64,000 nucleotides of DNA from Planococcus shixiaomingii. Lineage in GTDB: Bacteria > Bacillota > Bacilli > Bacillales_A > Planococcaceae. The DNA is taken from NCBI RefSeq assembly GCF_030413615.1, contig NZ_CP129236.1:1534001-1598000 (forward strand), given 5' to 3'. This document shows positions 38,193 to 47,814 of the stretch, piece by piece. Every line of letters begins with the position of its first letter. Position 1 is the stretch's first letter. The notes beneath the pieces were generated by a model. That model had not been told where the DNA came from. It saw only the letters and a list, made by a program, of their open reading frames with translations, and did not search any database. The position numbers and the translations under genes were made by a program.

Positions 38193-38878
38193 CGGAACAG
38201 TCGCTGATGATCCGGGATGTTCATGTTGCCGACCGTCCGCGCGAGCGGCTGGTCAACCAAGGGCCAAACAGTTTATCGAACCAGGAACTGATTGCCATTT
38301 TGCTGCGCACCGGCACAAAACAGGAGTCGGTGCTCTTTTTAGCCAACCGGGTGCTGACCTATTTTGAACAAATCCAGCAAATGAAAGACGCGACGATTGA
38401 AGAAATGACTTCCATTAAAGGCATCGGCCAAGCGAAAGCGGTGCAGCTTCTTGCTGCCGTGGAACTTGGCCGCCGCCTATCCTCGAAACAGACAGACGTG
38501 AAATATACCATCCGTTCCCCAAAAGATGCCGCCTCTTATTTGATGGCGGATATGACTTCCTTGAAGCAAGAACATTTTGTCGTGTTGTTTTTGAACATAA
38601 AAAACCAAGTGATGCACAGGCAGACAATATTTGTCGGAAGCTTGAACGCCTCGATCGTCCATCCGCGCGAAATTTTCCGTGAAGCCGTCAGGAGGTCCGC
38701 CGCCTCGATCGTCTGCGCCCATAATCACCCCTCTGGGAATCCAGCCCCATCTCCGGAAGATATCGACGTTACTAAGCGTTTAATGGAAGCAGGCAGCATC
38801 ATAGGCATTGAACTTTTGGACCATGTCATCATAGGGGACCATCAATTCACATCTTTGAAAGAAAAGGGATATATGTAG
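38186..38878 (+). CDS. radC: RadC family JAB-domain protein
   Basis: A 230-aa protein with an N-terminal helix-hairpin-helix part (SIKGIGQAKAVQLLAAVELGRR) and a C-terminal MPN/JAB metal-binding domain. The JAMM-type site is AHNHPSGNPAPSPEDID. The family is widespread; its role in repair is doubtful. The start at 38186 overlaps maf; ATG 38207 is an alternative giving a seven-residue shorter protein. Confidence 0.93.
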   Translation: MLTEQSLMIRDVHVADRPRERLVNQGPNSLSNQELIAILLRTGTKQESVLFLANRVLTYFEQIQQMKDATIEEMTSIKGIGQAKAVQLLAAVELGRRLSSKQTDVKYTIRSPKDAASYLMADMTSLKQEHFVVLFLNIKNQVMHRQTIFVGSLNASIVHPREIFREAVRRSAASIVCAHNHPSGNPAPSPEDIDVTKRLMEAGSIIGIELLDHVIIGDHQFTSLKEKGYM

Positions 38879-38968
38879 TACTGTTTATTTCTCTTCTTAT
38901 CGTCTATAATGAGAAGTATTGTGTAAACTCTATGGCTTAATAGGCATATAAAGAAGGGAAGAATTTAC

Positions 38969-39997
38969 GTGTTTGGAATTGGATCGAAAGACGTCGGGAT
39001 TGATTTAGGTACTGCGAATACATTAGTTTTCATCAAAAATAAGGGGATTGTTCTTCGCGAACCGTCCGTTGTAGCTAAAAATACAAATACAGGCGAAATT
39101 GTTGCAGTCGGAAACGACGCACGCAACATGATCGGCCGTACACCAGGATCGATCGTGGCTATCCGCCCGATGAAAGATGGCGTTATCGCTGACTACGATA
39201 CAACTACTGCCATGATTCAATATTATTTAAAAGAAGCAATGAAAGCGTCCGGTGGCACTTGGAAAAAGCCGAGCGTTATGATTTGTGTACCATATGGCAT
39301 TACGTCTGTGGAGCAGCGTGCTATCATTGATGCAGCTCGCCAAGCGGGTGCACGTGAAGCATTTACAATTGAAGAGCCATTTGCGGCGGCAATTGGAGCG
39401 AATTTGCCTGTTTGGGAACCTATGGGCAGCATGGTCGTCGATATTGGTGGCGGAACAACGGAAGTTGCCGTTATTTCACTTGGAGGAATCGTGACAAGCG
39501 AATCGATTCGAGTGGCAGGCGATGCAATGGATATCGCGATTACACAATATATCCGAAAAGTGTATAATTTGACGATCGGTGAACGTACAGCGGAAGCAAT
39601 TAAAATTGAAATCGGTGCTGCAAGCGTTGTAACGGATGCCGAGAAAAAATTAAAAATGGATATCCGTGGCCGTGATTTATTGACAGGGTTGCCGAAAACG
39701 ATTGAAATTACATGTGAAGAAATTGCAGAAGCGTTAAAAGAAGCGGTCGCTGCAATCGTTGAAGGCGTCAAAAAGACACTTGAAACGACTCCACCGGAAT
39801 TGTCTTCTGACGTAATGGAGCGCGGGATCGTCCTTACAGGCGGCGGTGCTTTATTGAAAAACTTGGATAAAGTAATCGCGGCAGAAACGATGATGCCTGT
39901 CATTATCGCGGAAGATCCTTTAGACTGTGTTGCAATCGGTACCGGCAAAGCTCTGGACAACATTGACCAAATTCGTCGCCTGCAATCTACTAAATAG
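38969..39997 (+). CDS. mreB: Rod-shape determining protein MreB
   Basis: Bacterial actin that guides the elongasome and lateral wall synthesis. Actin-fold motifs are [10 protein letters not shown] (phosphate 1), [15 protein letters not shown] (phosphate 2) and [11 protein letters not shown] (adenosine). 342 aa. GTG start follows GAAGGGAAGAATTTAC. It leads an mreBCD-minCD run as in Bacillus. Confidence 0.97.
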   Translation: MFGIGSKDVGIDLGTANTLVFIKNKGIVLREPSVVAKNTNTGEIVAVGNDARNMIGRTPGSIVAIRPMKDGVIADYDTTTAMIQYYLKEAMKASGGTWKKPSVMICVPYGITSVEQRAIIDAARQAGAREAFTIEEPFAAAIGANLPVWEPMGSMVVDIGGGTTEVAVISLGGIVTSESIRVAGDAMDIAITQYIRKVYNLTIGERTAEAIKIEIGAASVVTDAEKKLKMDIRGRDLLTGLPKTIEITCEEIAEALKEAVAAIVEGVKKTLETTPPELSSDVMERGIVLTGGGALLKNLDKVIAAETMMPVIIAEDPLDCVAIGTGKALDNIDQIRRLQSTK

Positions 39998-40011
39998 GGA
40001 GGATTGCCGTA

Positions 40012-40914
40012 ATGCCACAGCTTTTTTCAAACAAGCGGCTTATTTTGCTGCTGTTGGGCGTCATCCTTCTCGTTGCATTAATTTCGTATTCTCTCCGGGA
40101 CCGCGACAATGTGTCGCCTCCGGAGCAAGTCATAAAAGATGCAGTGGGAGTCGGGCAATCGATCTTTTCAGGTCCTGCCCATTTTGTAACTGGAATTTTT
40201 GATAATGTTGATTCACTCTTGAATACATACAAGGAAAATCAGCACTTGAAAGCGCGTCTTGAAGAATTTGCCAGTGTGCAAGCCGAAGTGAAGGACTTGC
40301 GCTCGGAAAACGACCAACTTAAAGAAATCGTTGGCAAAGAAGAAGATTTGCGCAGCTATAACCCGATCCACGCAACCGTTATTGCGCGGAACCCGGACCA
40401 ATGGGAAGAAAAAATCATTTTGAACAAAGGCACATCAAGTGGCGTTAAACCAGATATGGCAGTCATGACAGCATCAGGCTTGATCGGCAAAGTCACATTG
40501 ACGACGCCGTTCACGTCGACTGTTGAACTGGTTTCGACCCAGAATCCGAATTACCGTGTCTCAGCGATGGTTGTTGGCGGCAAGAAAGAAGTCTTTGGAT
40601 TGATTGAAGGCTATGATTCGGAGCGCAGGGAACTGTTGCTGAAACGCGTGGATGCGGATATCGACTTGAAGGAAGGCCAGCAAGTCATCTCAAGTGGACT
40701 TGGCGGCATTTTCCCGAAAGGCATTTTAATCGGTAAAATCACGGAAGTGACCATCGATGAGTTCGGACTGACAAAGCTTGCTTATATTAAGCCTGCTGCG
40801 GACTTCTCACTTTTAAATCACGTTATAATTGCAGATCGGACTGCTCCTGAAGTTGACGGGGAAGACAATGGCGAAATTGAGGATACGACGGGAACCGAGG
40901 ATGATGGCTCATGA
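40012..40914 (+). CDS. mreC: Rod-shape determining protein MreC
   Basis: A 300-aa bitopic membrane protein organising the elongasome outside the membrane. An N-terminal membrane helix (about 9-27) is followed by a coiled coil (NQHLKARLEEFASVQAEVKD) and the two beta-barrel domain (NKGTSSGVKPDMAV, GLGGIFPKGILIGK). The acidic C-terminal tail is variable in the family. It overlaps mreD by 4 bp. Confidence 0.95.
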   Translation: MPQLFSNKRLILLLLGVILLVALISYSLRDRDNVSPPEQVIKDAVGVGQSIFSGPAHFVTGIFDNVDSLLNTYKENQHLKARLEEFASVQAEVKDLRSENDQLKEIVGKEEDLRSYNPIHATVIARNPDQWEEKIILNKGTSSGVKPDMAVMTASGLIGKVTLTTPFTSTVELVSTQNPNYRVSAMVVGGKKEVFGLIEGYDSERRELLLKRVDADIDLKEGQQVISSGLGGIFPKGILIGKITEVTIDEFGLTKLAYIKPAADFSLLNHVIIADRTAPEVDGEDNGEIEDTTGTEDDGS

Positions 40915-41441
40915 TCCGCTATTGGATTCCGTTGATCAGTGTCGTCTTGTTTTTCATGGAACCGATTTTCGGCCTGTTTTCGCCGCTCAAACTTGATGGG
41001 GAATTTTTCTATATCGTGCCCCGGTTCCTTATCATGTTTTTGATATTTGTTGCGGTTTATTATGATTTGAAGCATGCTGTTTATTATGGATTATTTTTCG
41101 GGCTCTTGTATGATGTGTTTTTCATTGATATTATTGGGTTATATTCTTTTTTATATCCAGCGGTCTGTTTGATTGCCGGATATATCGTGAAGTCAATACA
41201 CCGCAATTTAGTGGTGACTACGGTCATGACCTTAGCTCTGACGGCTATATTTGAGTTTGTCTTATATCAATTTTTTAAATTAATTTCACTTGTCTCCATG
41301 CCAATGGATGTGTTTTTGCACACCCGCTTAATGCCGACCATGATAGCAAATTCGCTTTTCTTGCTGATGCTCGGTTGGATATTTAAAACAGTTATTGATG
41401 CTCGATTGATCGAGCGGGAAAAAAACCCAAGGTTATCTTAA
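40911..41441 (+). CDS. mreD: Rod-shape determining protein MreD
   Basis: A 176-aa hydrophobic protein with five to six membrane helices. MreD proteins vary in sequence; position after mreC with an ATGA overlap, size and the GLFFGLLYDVFFIDIIGLYS stretch support the call. It partners MreC in the elongasome. Confidence 0.92.
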   Translation: MIRYWIPLISVVLFFMEPIFGLFSPLKLDGEFFYIVPRFLIMFLIFVAVYYDLKHAVYYGLFFGLLYDVFFIDIIGLYSFLYPAVCLIAGYIVKSIHRNLVVTTVMTLALTAIFEFVLYQFFKLISLVSMPMDVFLHTRLMPTMIANSLFLLMLGWIFKTVIDARLIEREKNPRLS

Positions 41442-41463
41442 TGAAAGCGCAGGTGTACCATTT

Positions 41464-42129
41464 TTGAAGAATCTTGTTTATATTAAAGGGACGAAACAAG
41501 GGCTCGTGCTGCAGCTTGACGACCAGTGTGCTTACACCGATCTGCTGACAGAGCTGCAGGCAAAGGTATCGGACCCTGCGCTGGATGGCAGTGCTGAAGT
41601 GCAAGTAAATCTCGGGTACCGTTATTGCACTGAAGCTCAGCAAAAAGAAATCGTTGCGACCGTTCAAAGCAATACGCATTTGCGGGTGTCGAAAATGACA
41701 AGCGACGTGATTACCGTTGAAGAAAGCAACCGCCGCATTCAAGAGCGCCAATCCGAAACGTATGTCGGAATTGTCCGCTCTGGCCAAATCGTTAAAGCTG
41801 ACGGCGACCTGGTTGTCGTCGGAGATGTTAACCCGAACGGCAAGGTGGTTGCGGGAGGCAATATTTACGTACTCGGCCGGTTGAAAGGGCAAGCCCACGC
41901 CGGAGCCAATGGCAACCTCCAAGCGGTCATTGCCGCTTCTTGGCTGGAAGCCACTCACCTAAAGATTCATGAAACCTTGGAAATCATGACCGATGAACTG
42001 ACAGTGTTGTCGGAGCAGCCGGAAATGGAATGCGCTTATTTACATAACAATGGCCATATCATTATTGACCGCTTGCAGGAATTACGGTATATACGGCCGG
42101 AAATTTCAACGTTTAAAGGAGGAAGCTAA
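41464..42129 (+). CDS. minC: Septum site-determining protein MinC
   Basis: FtsZ polymerisation inhibitor, activated by MinD at the membrane. N-terminal domain about 1-100; the C-terminal right-handed beta-helix carries RSGQIVKADGDLVVVGDVNP, GGNIYVLGRLKG and AHAGANGN. 221 aa. TTG start with AGGTG about 10 bp upstream. minD starts 1 bp after the minC stop. Confidence 0.95.
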   Translation: MKNLVYIKGTKQGLVLQLDDQCAYTDLLTELQAKVSDPALDGSAEVQVNLGYRYCTEAQQKEIVATVQSNTHLRVSKMTSDVITVEESNRRIQERQSETYVGIVRSGQIVKADGDLVVVGDVNPNGKVVAGGNIYVLGRLKGQAHAGANGNLQAVIAASWLEATHLKIHETLEIMTDELTVLSEQPEMECAYLHNNGHIIIDRLQELRYIRPEISTFKGGS

Positions 42130-42130
42130 T

Positions 42131-42931
42131 GTGGGAGAAGCAATAGTTGTTACATCAGGAAAGGGAGGCGTCGGTAAAACGACGACGACCGCTAATCTCG
42201 GCACTGCATTGGCTCTTCAGGGAAAAAAAGTATGCTTGATCGATACAGATATAGGTTTGCGGAATTTAGACGTGATTCTAGGGCTCGAAAACCGGATCAT
42301 CTACGATTTGGTAGACGTCCTGGAAGGCCGTTGCAAAGTCCACCAGGCGCTAGTGAAAGACAAGCGCTTTGAAGATATGCTGTATTTATTGCCGGCTGCG
42401 CAAACAACCGATAAAAACGCCATCAATCCCGAACAGATGAAGGCGCTGGTGACGGAATTGAAAGAGCAATACGATTTCGTTATCATCGATTGTCCTGCAG
42501 GCATTGAGCAAGGCTACAAAAACGCGGTTGCCGGCGCAGACCGTGCAATCGTCGTGACGACTCCGGAAATTTCGGCTGTGCGCGATGCAGACCGCATCAT
42601 CGGTCTTCTTGAACTGGAAGAAAACATCGCTCCGCCAAAACTGATCATCAATCGGATCCGTCCGCATTTGATGAAAGCTGGCGAAGCGCTTGATATTAAC
42701 GAAATCACGACGCATTTGTCGATCGACCTTCTCGGAATCATCGCTGACGACGAGAGCGTCATCTCCAGCTCGAACCGTGGAGAGCCGATCGTCATGGACC
42801 CGCAAAACCGTGCCGCACTCGGTTACCGCAACATTGCGCGTAGGCTGCTCGGAGAATCCGTGCCGCTTATGACAATGGAAAAGCAAAACCAAGGCGTGTT
42901 TTCAAAAATAAAAGCGATTTTTTCAAAATAA
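42131..42931 (+). CDS. minD: Septum site-determining protein MinD
   Basis: A 266-aa deviant Walker A ATPase that recruits MinC to the membrane. GTG 42131 is the start (GEAIVVTSGKGGVGKTTTTA), with AAAGGAGGAAGC upstream; longer in-frame forms run into minC. The switch motif is IIDCPAGIEQGY. A C-terminal amphipathic membrane-targeting helix (GVFSKIKAIFSK) is intact. B. subtilis has spoIVFA/FB next; here there is a terminator and a phased array. Confidence 0.97.
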   Translation: MGEAIVVTSGKGGVGKTTTTANLGTALALQGKKVCLIDTDIGLRNLDVILGLENRIIYDLVDVLEGRCKVHQALVKDKRFEDMLYLLPAAQTTDKNAINPEQMKALVTELKEQYDFVIIDCPAGIEQGYKNAVAGADRAIVVTTPEISAVRDADRIIGLLELEENIAPPKLIINRIRPHLMKAGEALDINEITTHLSIDLLGIIADDESVISSSNRGEPIVMDPQNRAALGYRNIARRLLGESVPLMTMEKQNQGVFSKIKAIFSK

Positions 42932-42939
42932 ATGATCGA

Positions 42940-42968
42940 GCTCCCGCAGAAATGCGGGGGCTTTTTTA
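42940..42968 (+). terminator. Intrinsic terminator after minD
   Basis: Stem gctcccgca / tgcgggggc (42940-42948, 42953-42961) with a GAAA tetraloop, followed by TTTTTT. Confidence 0.9.
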
Positions 42969-43012
42969 TTTGCGTAATATTATATTGTTTTATGCGGCGT
43001 TCCAGGTTTTTC

Positions 43013-43124
43013 TATGAGCGGTTTCGGGTATTTTATGAGCGAAATCGGCTGTTCTATGAGCAGATATTCCGGTTTTATGAGCGCAAAAGCGGCTCTTATG
43101 ATCACTTTTTCTCTTCCTATGATC
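43013..43124 (+). repeat. Phased 21-bp repeat array D (TATGAGC/TATGATC x6)
   Basis: TATGAGC begins at 43013, 43034, 43055 and 43076 and TATGATC at 43097 and 43118, all exactly 21 bp apart. A degenerate TATGCGG lies at 42991. TATGAGC is the reverse complement of the array A motif. It begins 45 bp after the minD terminator. One frame reads a repeating FYERxxx heptad, which is the reason small ORFs appear here; no separate binding site supports translation. Confidence 0.9.
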
Positions 43125-43174
43125 ACGTAGCCGATATTTCCTTATTGCGATACACCTTTAACTTCAACAAAAGG

Positions 43175-43203
43175 TTGACTCCTCTATCCTGACATGGTAT
43201 TAT
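43175..43203 (+). promoter_or_regulatory. Promoter of the rplU operon
   Basis: TTGACT, a 17-bp spacer and TATTAT, immediately upstream of the L21 leader. Confidence 0.75.
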
Positions 43204-43212
43204 TCTAATGTT

Positions 43213-43312
43213 ATGTTTGTAGCGCACCCGTGCTACAACCGCTCGAATCAGGTCATTAAGCGTTCGCTGCAAAGCGGATCACCTGAATAGGCGAGTCTTA
43301 GTCTAAGAGGAG
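43213..43312 (+). ncRNA. L21 ribosomal protein leader
   Basis: A structured 5' UTR of rplU: hairpin ttgtagc / gctacaa (43217-43238) and a longer arm with atcaggt / acctgaat and cgctcg / cgagtc pairings, ending shortly before the AAGAGGAGGTG ribosome binding site. Position and fold match the Bacillales L21 leader, the autoregulatory element of rplU-ysxB-rpmA. Confidence 0.8.
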
Positions 43313-43322
43313 GTGCAAGGAT

Positions 43323-43631
43323 ATGTACGCAATTATTGAAACTGGTGGTAAACAAATCAAAGTTGAAGCGGGCCAAGAGATCTACGTTGAGAAATTGAAC
43401 GGAGAAGCTGGTGACGTGATCACATTTGACAAAGTTCTATTTGTAGGTGGAGACGATTCTAAAGTAGGTGTTCCTTTTGTTGAAGGAGCTACTGTTTCGG
43501 CAACTGTTGTTAAAAACGGCCGCGCGAAAAAGATTACTGTTTTCAAATACAAAGCGAAAAAGAACTACCGTAAAAAACAAGGTCATCGTCAGCCATACAC
43601 AAAATTGACTGTTGATGCAATCAACCTGTAA
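43323..43631 (+). CDS. rplU: 50S ribosomal protein L21
   Basis: A 102-aa ribosomal protein with the family N-terminus [15 protein letters not shown] and the C-terminal Lys/Arg-rich [17 protein letters not shown]. Strong binding site AAGAGGAGGTG. First gene of rplU-prp-rpmA. Confidence 0.98.
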   Translation: MYAIIETGGKQIKVEAGQEIYVEKLNGEAGDVITFDKVLFVGGDDSKVGVPFVEGATVSATVVKNGRAKKITVFKYKAKKNYRKKQGHRQPYTKLTVDAINL

Positions 43632-43634
43632 GAA

Positions 43635-44268
<634 letters not shown>

Positions 44269-44280
44269 TAAACAACGAAG

Positions 44281-44306
44281 AGGGCTGCTTTCGCAGTCCT
44301 TTTTAT
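44281..44306 (+). terminator. Intrinsic terminator after rpmA
   Basis: Stem agggctgc / gcagtcct (44281-44288, 44293-44300; one G-T pair) with a TTTC loop, followed by a T-rich run. Confidence 0.8.
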
Positions 44307-44336
44307 TTTTTCTATCAGGAATTTTCGGGGGAAAAT

Positions 44337-44345
44337 TGGTATACT
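44337..44345 (+). promoter_or_regulatory. Extended -10 candidate for spo0B-obg
   Basis: TTGGTATACT provides an extended -10 (TG-n-TATACT), about 30 bp before the spo0B start. No strong -35 was seen. Confidence 0.4.
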
Positions 44346-44375
44346 GAGAAGAGAAGCTGAAATGGGACGTGACGT

Positions 44376-44891
44376 ATGGAAGATACGCTGACAATGGCAC
44401 AATCGCTTCGGCATGCGCGCCATGATTTCTTGAATGAATTACAATTGATCAAAATGAATTTGGACCTTGGCCGGATCGAACGGGCACAAGCGATAATTCG
44501 TTCGCATGCTGAAGCGGCTGTGCATGCAAGCCGCTTAGCGGCGCTCAAGCTGCCAAAGACAGAAGAATGGCTGCTCGTTTTCAAGTGGCGTTTTCCTGAA
44601 TTTCAAGTTCAGCTGGATTGTGCGGCTGTTAAAGCACCGCAAAAGTTGGATTCAGAATTTGCGGAGGTGCTTGAGACGGTTGTACAAGCGATTAGAAAGC
44701 AGATGGATCCGGCAGTGGAATATCAATGCCGAATTCGTGTTGCGGCGGATAACTCTGTATTTACGGTAGCATTGGATTTGAACGGGAACTGGGCAGATTT
44801 CGATATTCCGCCAGTCTCGGAAGTACAGGTACGAAAAGAGTGCAGCGAAGACAGGACGATTTTTACTGTCTATGCACAGATGGAGGGATAA
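44376..44891 (+). CDS. spo0B: Spo0B-like phosphotransferase
   Basis: A 171-aa protein with an N-terminal helical hairpin carrying the phospho-accepting His in [19 protein letters not shown], closely like the histidine region of B. subtilis Spo0B, and a degenerate GHKL-like C-terminal domain. In B. subtilis it transfers phosphate from Spo0F to Spo0A. It sits directly upstream of obg, as there. Every other sporulation gene of this neighbourhood is missing, so its present role may not be sporulation. Start ATG 44376 has only a weak binding site. Confidence 0.85.
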   Translation: MEDTLTMAQSLRHARHDFLNELQLIKMNLDLGRIERAQAIIRSHAEAAVHASRLAALKLPKTEEWLLVFKWRFPEFQVQLDCAAVKAPQKLDSEFAEVLETVVQAIRKQMDPAVEYQCRIRVAADNSVFTVALDLNGNWADFDIPPVSEVQVRKECSEDRTIFTVYAQMEG

Positions 44892-44892
44892 T

Positions 44893-46182
44893 ATGTTTGT
44901 CGATCACGTAAAAGTTTATGTTAGAGGTGGAGACGGCGGAGATGGAATGGTAGCATTTCGCCGCGAGAAATATGTACCGAACGGCGGGCCAGCCGGCGGA
45001 GACGGAGGAAAAGGCGGAAATATCGTCTTTGTCGTTGAAGAAGGCTTGCGGACGCTGATGGATTTCCGTTACAAACGGATTTTTAAAGCGGAGCGCGGTA
45101 CGCACGGAATGAGCAAAAACCAGCACGGGGCAAAAGCGCAAGATACATTCATCAAAGTTCCACCTGGCACGGTTGTAAAAGATGCCGATACCGGCGAAAC
45201 GATTGCTGACTTGGTTGAACACGGCCAATCGGCTATTATTGCTCGCGGTGGGCGCGGCGGACGCGGTAACTCGCGCTTTGCCACTCCAGCGAACCCGGCT
45301 CCGGAATTATCGGAAAAAGGGGAACCAGGATTTGAACGCAACGTCATCTTGGAACTGAAAGTGTTGGCGGATGCCGGCCTTGTCGGATTCCCAAGTGTCG
45401 GAAAATCGACGTTATTGTCTGTTGTGTCAGCAGCAAAACCAAAAATTGCTGAATATCACTTTACGACAATCGTGCCGAATCTCGGTATGGTTGAAACTGA
45501 AGACCAGCGCAGTTTCGTTATGGCAGATTTGCCAGGTTTGATTGAAGGCGCGCATGCAGGCGTCGGGCTCGGGCATCAATTCCTGCGCCACATCGAACGG
45601 ACACGCGTTATCGTCCATGTGATCGATATGTCCGCAATGGAAGGCCGCGATCCGTACGACGATTATTTGACGATCAACGAAGAGTTGAAGCAGTACAACA
45701 TGCGTTTGACAGAACGTCCGCAACTGATTGTGGCAAACAAAATGGATATGCCGGGAGCGGATGAGAACTTAGAGAAATTCCGTGAAAAAGTAGGGGAAGA
45801 CGCACGCATTTTCCCGATTTCCGCACTTTCTCGCCAAGGCTTGAGCAATTTGTTGTTCGCGATAGCGGATCTATTGGAAGTCACATCAGAATTCCCATTG
45901 ATCGACGAAGAGGCAGACGAGTCGGAAAGCACAGTTCTTTACAAACACGAAACGGATGCAGATGGATTCAGCATTACGCGTGAATCGGATGGAGCATTCG
46001 TCTTGAGCGGCTATGCAATTGAACGCTTGTTCAAAATGACGGACTTCTCACGTGAAGATTCAATTCGCCGATTTGCCCGCCAGATGCGCGGCATGGGAAT
46101 TGATGATGCTTTGCGTGAACGCGGCGCTGAAAATGGCGACACGGTTCGCTTGCTTGAATTCGAATTCGAATTTATGGACTAA
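44893..46182 (+). CDS. obg: Obg family GTPase
   Basis: A 429-aa essential GTPase acting in 50S assembly and stress response. The glycine-rich Obg fold is at 1-158 ([31 protein letters not shown]); the G domain has G1 [10 protein letters not shown]3 DLPGLIEGA and G4 NKMD; a C-terminal OCT domain closes it. ATG 44893 follows GATGGAGGGATA and begins 1 bp after spo0B; longer in-frame starts overlap spo0B without support. Confidence 0.97.
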   Translation: MFVDHVKVYVRGGDGGDGMVAFRREKYVPNGGPAGGDGGKGGNIVFVVEEGLRTLMDFRYKRIFKAERGTHGMSKNQHGAKAQDTFIKVPPGTVVKDADTGETIADLVEHGQSAIIARGGRGGRGNSRFATPANPAPELSEKGEPGFERNVILELKVLADAGLVGFPSVGKSTLLSVVSAAKPKIAEYHFTTIVPNLGMVETEDQRSFVMADLPGLIEGAHAGVGLGHQFLRHIERTRVIVHVIDMSAMEGRDPYDDYLTINEELKQYNMRLTERPQLIVANKMDMPGADENLEKFREKVGEDARIFPISALSRQGLSNLLFAIADLLEVTSEFPLIDEEADESESTVLYKHETDADGFSITRESDGAFVLSGYAIERLFKMTDFSREDSIRRFARQMRGMGIDDALRERGAENGDTVRLLEFEFEFMD

Positions 46183-46232
46183 GCCGGAAAAAAACCGGTT
46201 AGCGAAGGTATATTTATCTGGAGGTTGCGTGA

Positions 46233-46685
46233 ATGAAGAATATCTCGGAACAACGGTTTTATTTGGTGCGTGAAGATGTTTTGACGGAAGCGATGCAGAA
46301 AACGCTTGAAGTGAAAAAATTGCTCCAGCGGGACCGCATGTCGATTTTGGACGCCGTGGCGCAGACCGGCCTTTCACGCAGCGCTTTTTATAAATATCGG
46401 GATGCGGTGTTTCCGTTCCATTCCATTGTCAAAGAACGGATTTTGACCGTTTTTCTTCAATTGGAAGACCGGGCGGGGACACTGGCAACCCTCCTTCAAT
46501 CAGTCGCGGAAGCGCGCTGCAATATTTTGACGATCCATCAGACGATCCCGATTCAAGGGCGCGCGAATGTGACGCTTTCATTGGACGTGACGGCGATGGA
46601 GATAGACTTGGAAACGTTTTTGCAGCAACTCAAAAAACTCGATTTTGTCGAGTCGGCTGATGTTGTTTCAAGCGGTTCCTATTAA
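46233..46685 (+). CDS. pheB: ACT domain-containing protein (ThrR/PheB)
   Basis: A 150-aa protein with an N-terminal helix-turn-helix-like segment (MSILDAVAQTGLSRSAFYKY, about 36-56) and a C-terminal ACT domain (VFLQLEDRAGTLATLLQSVA). The B. subtilis homologue next to pheA is called PheB/YszB and was later named ThrR, a repressor of threonine genes. Start follows CTGGAGGTTGCGTGA. Co-directional with obg and pheA. Confidence 0.92.
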   Translation: MKNISEQRFYLVREDVLTEAMQKTLEVKKLLQRDRMSILDAVAQTGLSRSAFYKYRDAVFPFHSIVKERILTVFLQLEDRAGTLATLLQSVAEARCNILTIHQTIPIQGRANVTLSLDVTAMEIDLETFLQQLKKLDFVESADVVSSGSY

Positions 46686-46701
46686 ATAAAGGCGGGATTG
46701 T

Positions 46702-47565
46702 ATGACTGAAAAAACAAGGCAACACCAGATTTCTTTCTTAGGTCCAGAGGCGTCGTTCACGCATTTGGCCGCTTTAAAAGTTTTCCCGGACAGCTCCTTG
46801 GTTCCTTTTACTACAATTCCTGAATGCATAGAAGCAGTGGCGGAAGGCCGTGTCGATTACGCGGTCGTGCCACTGGAAAATGCGTTGGAAGGATCAGTGC
46901 CGCTAACGATCGATTATTTGTTCCATGAAGCTCAGCTGTTTGTAACGGCAGAAGTGTTGTCACCGATTGAGCAGCATTTGTTGGTGCATCCTGAAAACCG
47001 TGGCGTGGAATCGTTTGAAGCGATTTATTCGCATCCGCATGCACTTGCGCAATGCCATAAGTTTTTATTTTATACATACCGCAGCACGCCGCTTGAACAA
47101 TTCAGTTCTACAGCGGCTGCCGCCAAGATGGTCAGTGAATTGCCGGAACGCCCAATAGCCGCCATCGGCAATGAATTCTCGGCGGAAAAATACGGGCTCG
47201 ACATTTTGCACCGGGACATCCACGATTTCCACTTTAACCACACGCGCTTTTTCGTGTTGTCAAAGAAGGATCACAAACTGAATGTCGCGGGTCATGACGA
47301 GGTAATTAAAACGACGCTGATGATTTCGCTTCCGGAAGATGATCATTCCGGGGTGCTTCATCAAGTGCTTTCGGTCTTCGCGTGGCGCAAGTTGAACTTG
47401 AGCAAAATCGAGTCGCGTCCGTTGAAAACCGGCCTTGGCAATTACTTTTTCATTGTCGACGTGTTGGCAGATGAAAGCGCGCCGATGATGAAAGGCGCGT
47501 TTGAGGAATTGGCAGCAATCGGCTGCAGTGTGAAGACGCTCGGTTCGTATTATACGTATAAATGA
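46702..47565 (+). CDS. pheA: Prephenate dehydratase
   Basis: Converts prephenate to phenylpyruvate in phenylalanine synthesis. Catalytic domain about 1-185 with FLGPEASFTHLAALKVF, VPLENALEGSV and the NHTRFFVL substrate segment; a C-terminal ACT domain with the ESRPLK phenylalanine-binding motif suggests feedback inhibition. 287 aa. A terminator follows. Confidence 0.96.
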   Translation: MTEKTRQHQISFLGPEASFTHLAALKVFPDSSLVPFTTIPECIEAVAEGRVDYAVVPLENALEGSVPLTIDYLFHEAQLFVTAEVLSPIEQHLLVHPENRGVESFEAIYSHPHALAQCHKFLFYTYRSTPLEQFSSTAAAAKMVSELPERPIAAIGNEFSAEKYGLDILHRDIHDFHFNHTRFFVLSKKDHKLNVAGHDEVIKTTLMISLPEDDHSGVLHQVLSVFAWRKLNLSKIESRPLKTGLGNYFFIVDVLADESAPMMKGAFEELAAIGCSVKTLGSYYTYK

Positions 47566-47569
47566 TAGA

Positions 47570-47604
47570 AAGTCCCTCGGCGCATTGCGTTGAGGGACTT
47601 TTTT
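47570..47604 (+). terminator. Intrinsic terminator after pheA
   Basis: Stem aagtccctc / gagggactt (47570-47578, 47592-47600) with an additional inner cgca/tgcg pairing, followed by T. Confidence 0.88.
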
Positions 47605-47623
47605 GCGGTTGGATTTGGCGGAG

Positions 47624-47753
47624 CGCAAGTAAATACTCGGGAACGCAAGTAAACGTCGAGAAGCGCAAGTAAATCTAAAGTAACGCAAGTAAATCCGTGT
47701 TACCGCAAGAAAAAGCTGCGGAACGCAAGTAACCTTTTTTTATCGCAAGTAAA
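47624..47753 (-). repeat. Phased 20-bp repeat array E (CGCAAGTAA x7)
   Basis: CGCAAGT (once CGCAAGA) begins at 47624, 47644, 47664, 47684, 47704, 47724 and 47744: seven units, exactly 20 bp apart. Most read CGCAAGTAA. On the minus strand the motif is TTACTTGCG, fitting the TAYnnGCr pattern of arrays B, C and D. A 20-bp period keeps no reading frame. It lies between the pheA terminator and the niaR terminator, in the place where B. subtilis carries other genes only beyond niaR. Confidence 0.9.
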
Positions 47754-47776
47754 CGCACCGCACCATTCATTCCTAA

Positions 47777-47811
47777 AAGAAAAACCAGAACCCGCTTAGC
47801 GGATTCTGGTC
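47777..47811 (-). terminator. Intrinsic terminator of niaR
   Basis: On the minus strand, stem accagaatccgc / gcgggttctggt followed by TTTTTCTTTT. It lies within a few bases of the niaR stop. Confidence 0.8.
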
Positions 47812-47814
47812 TTG

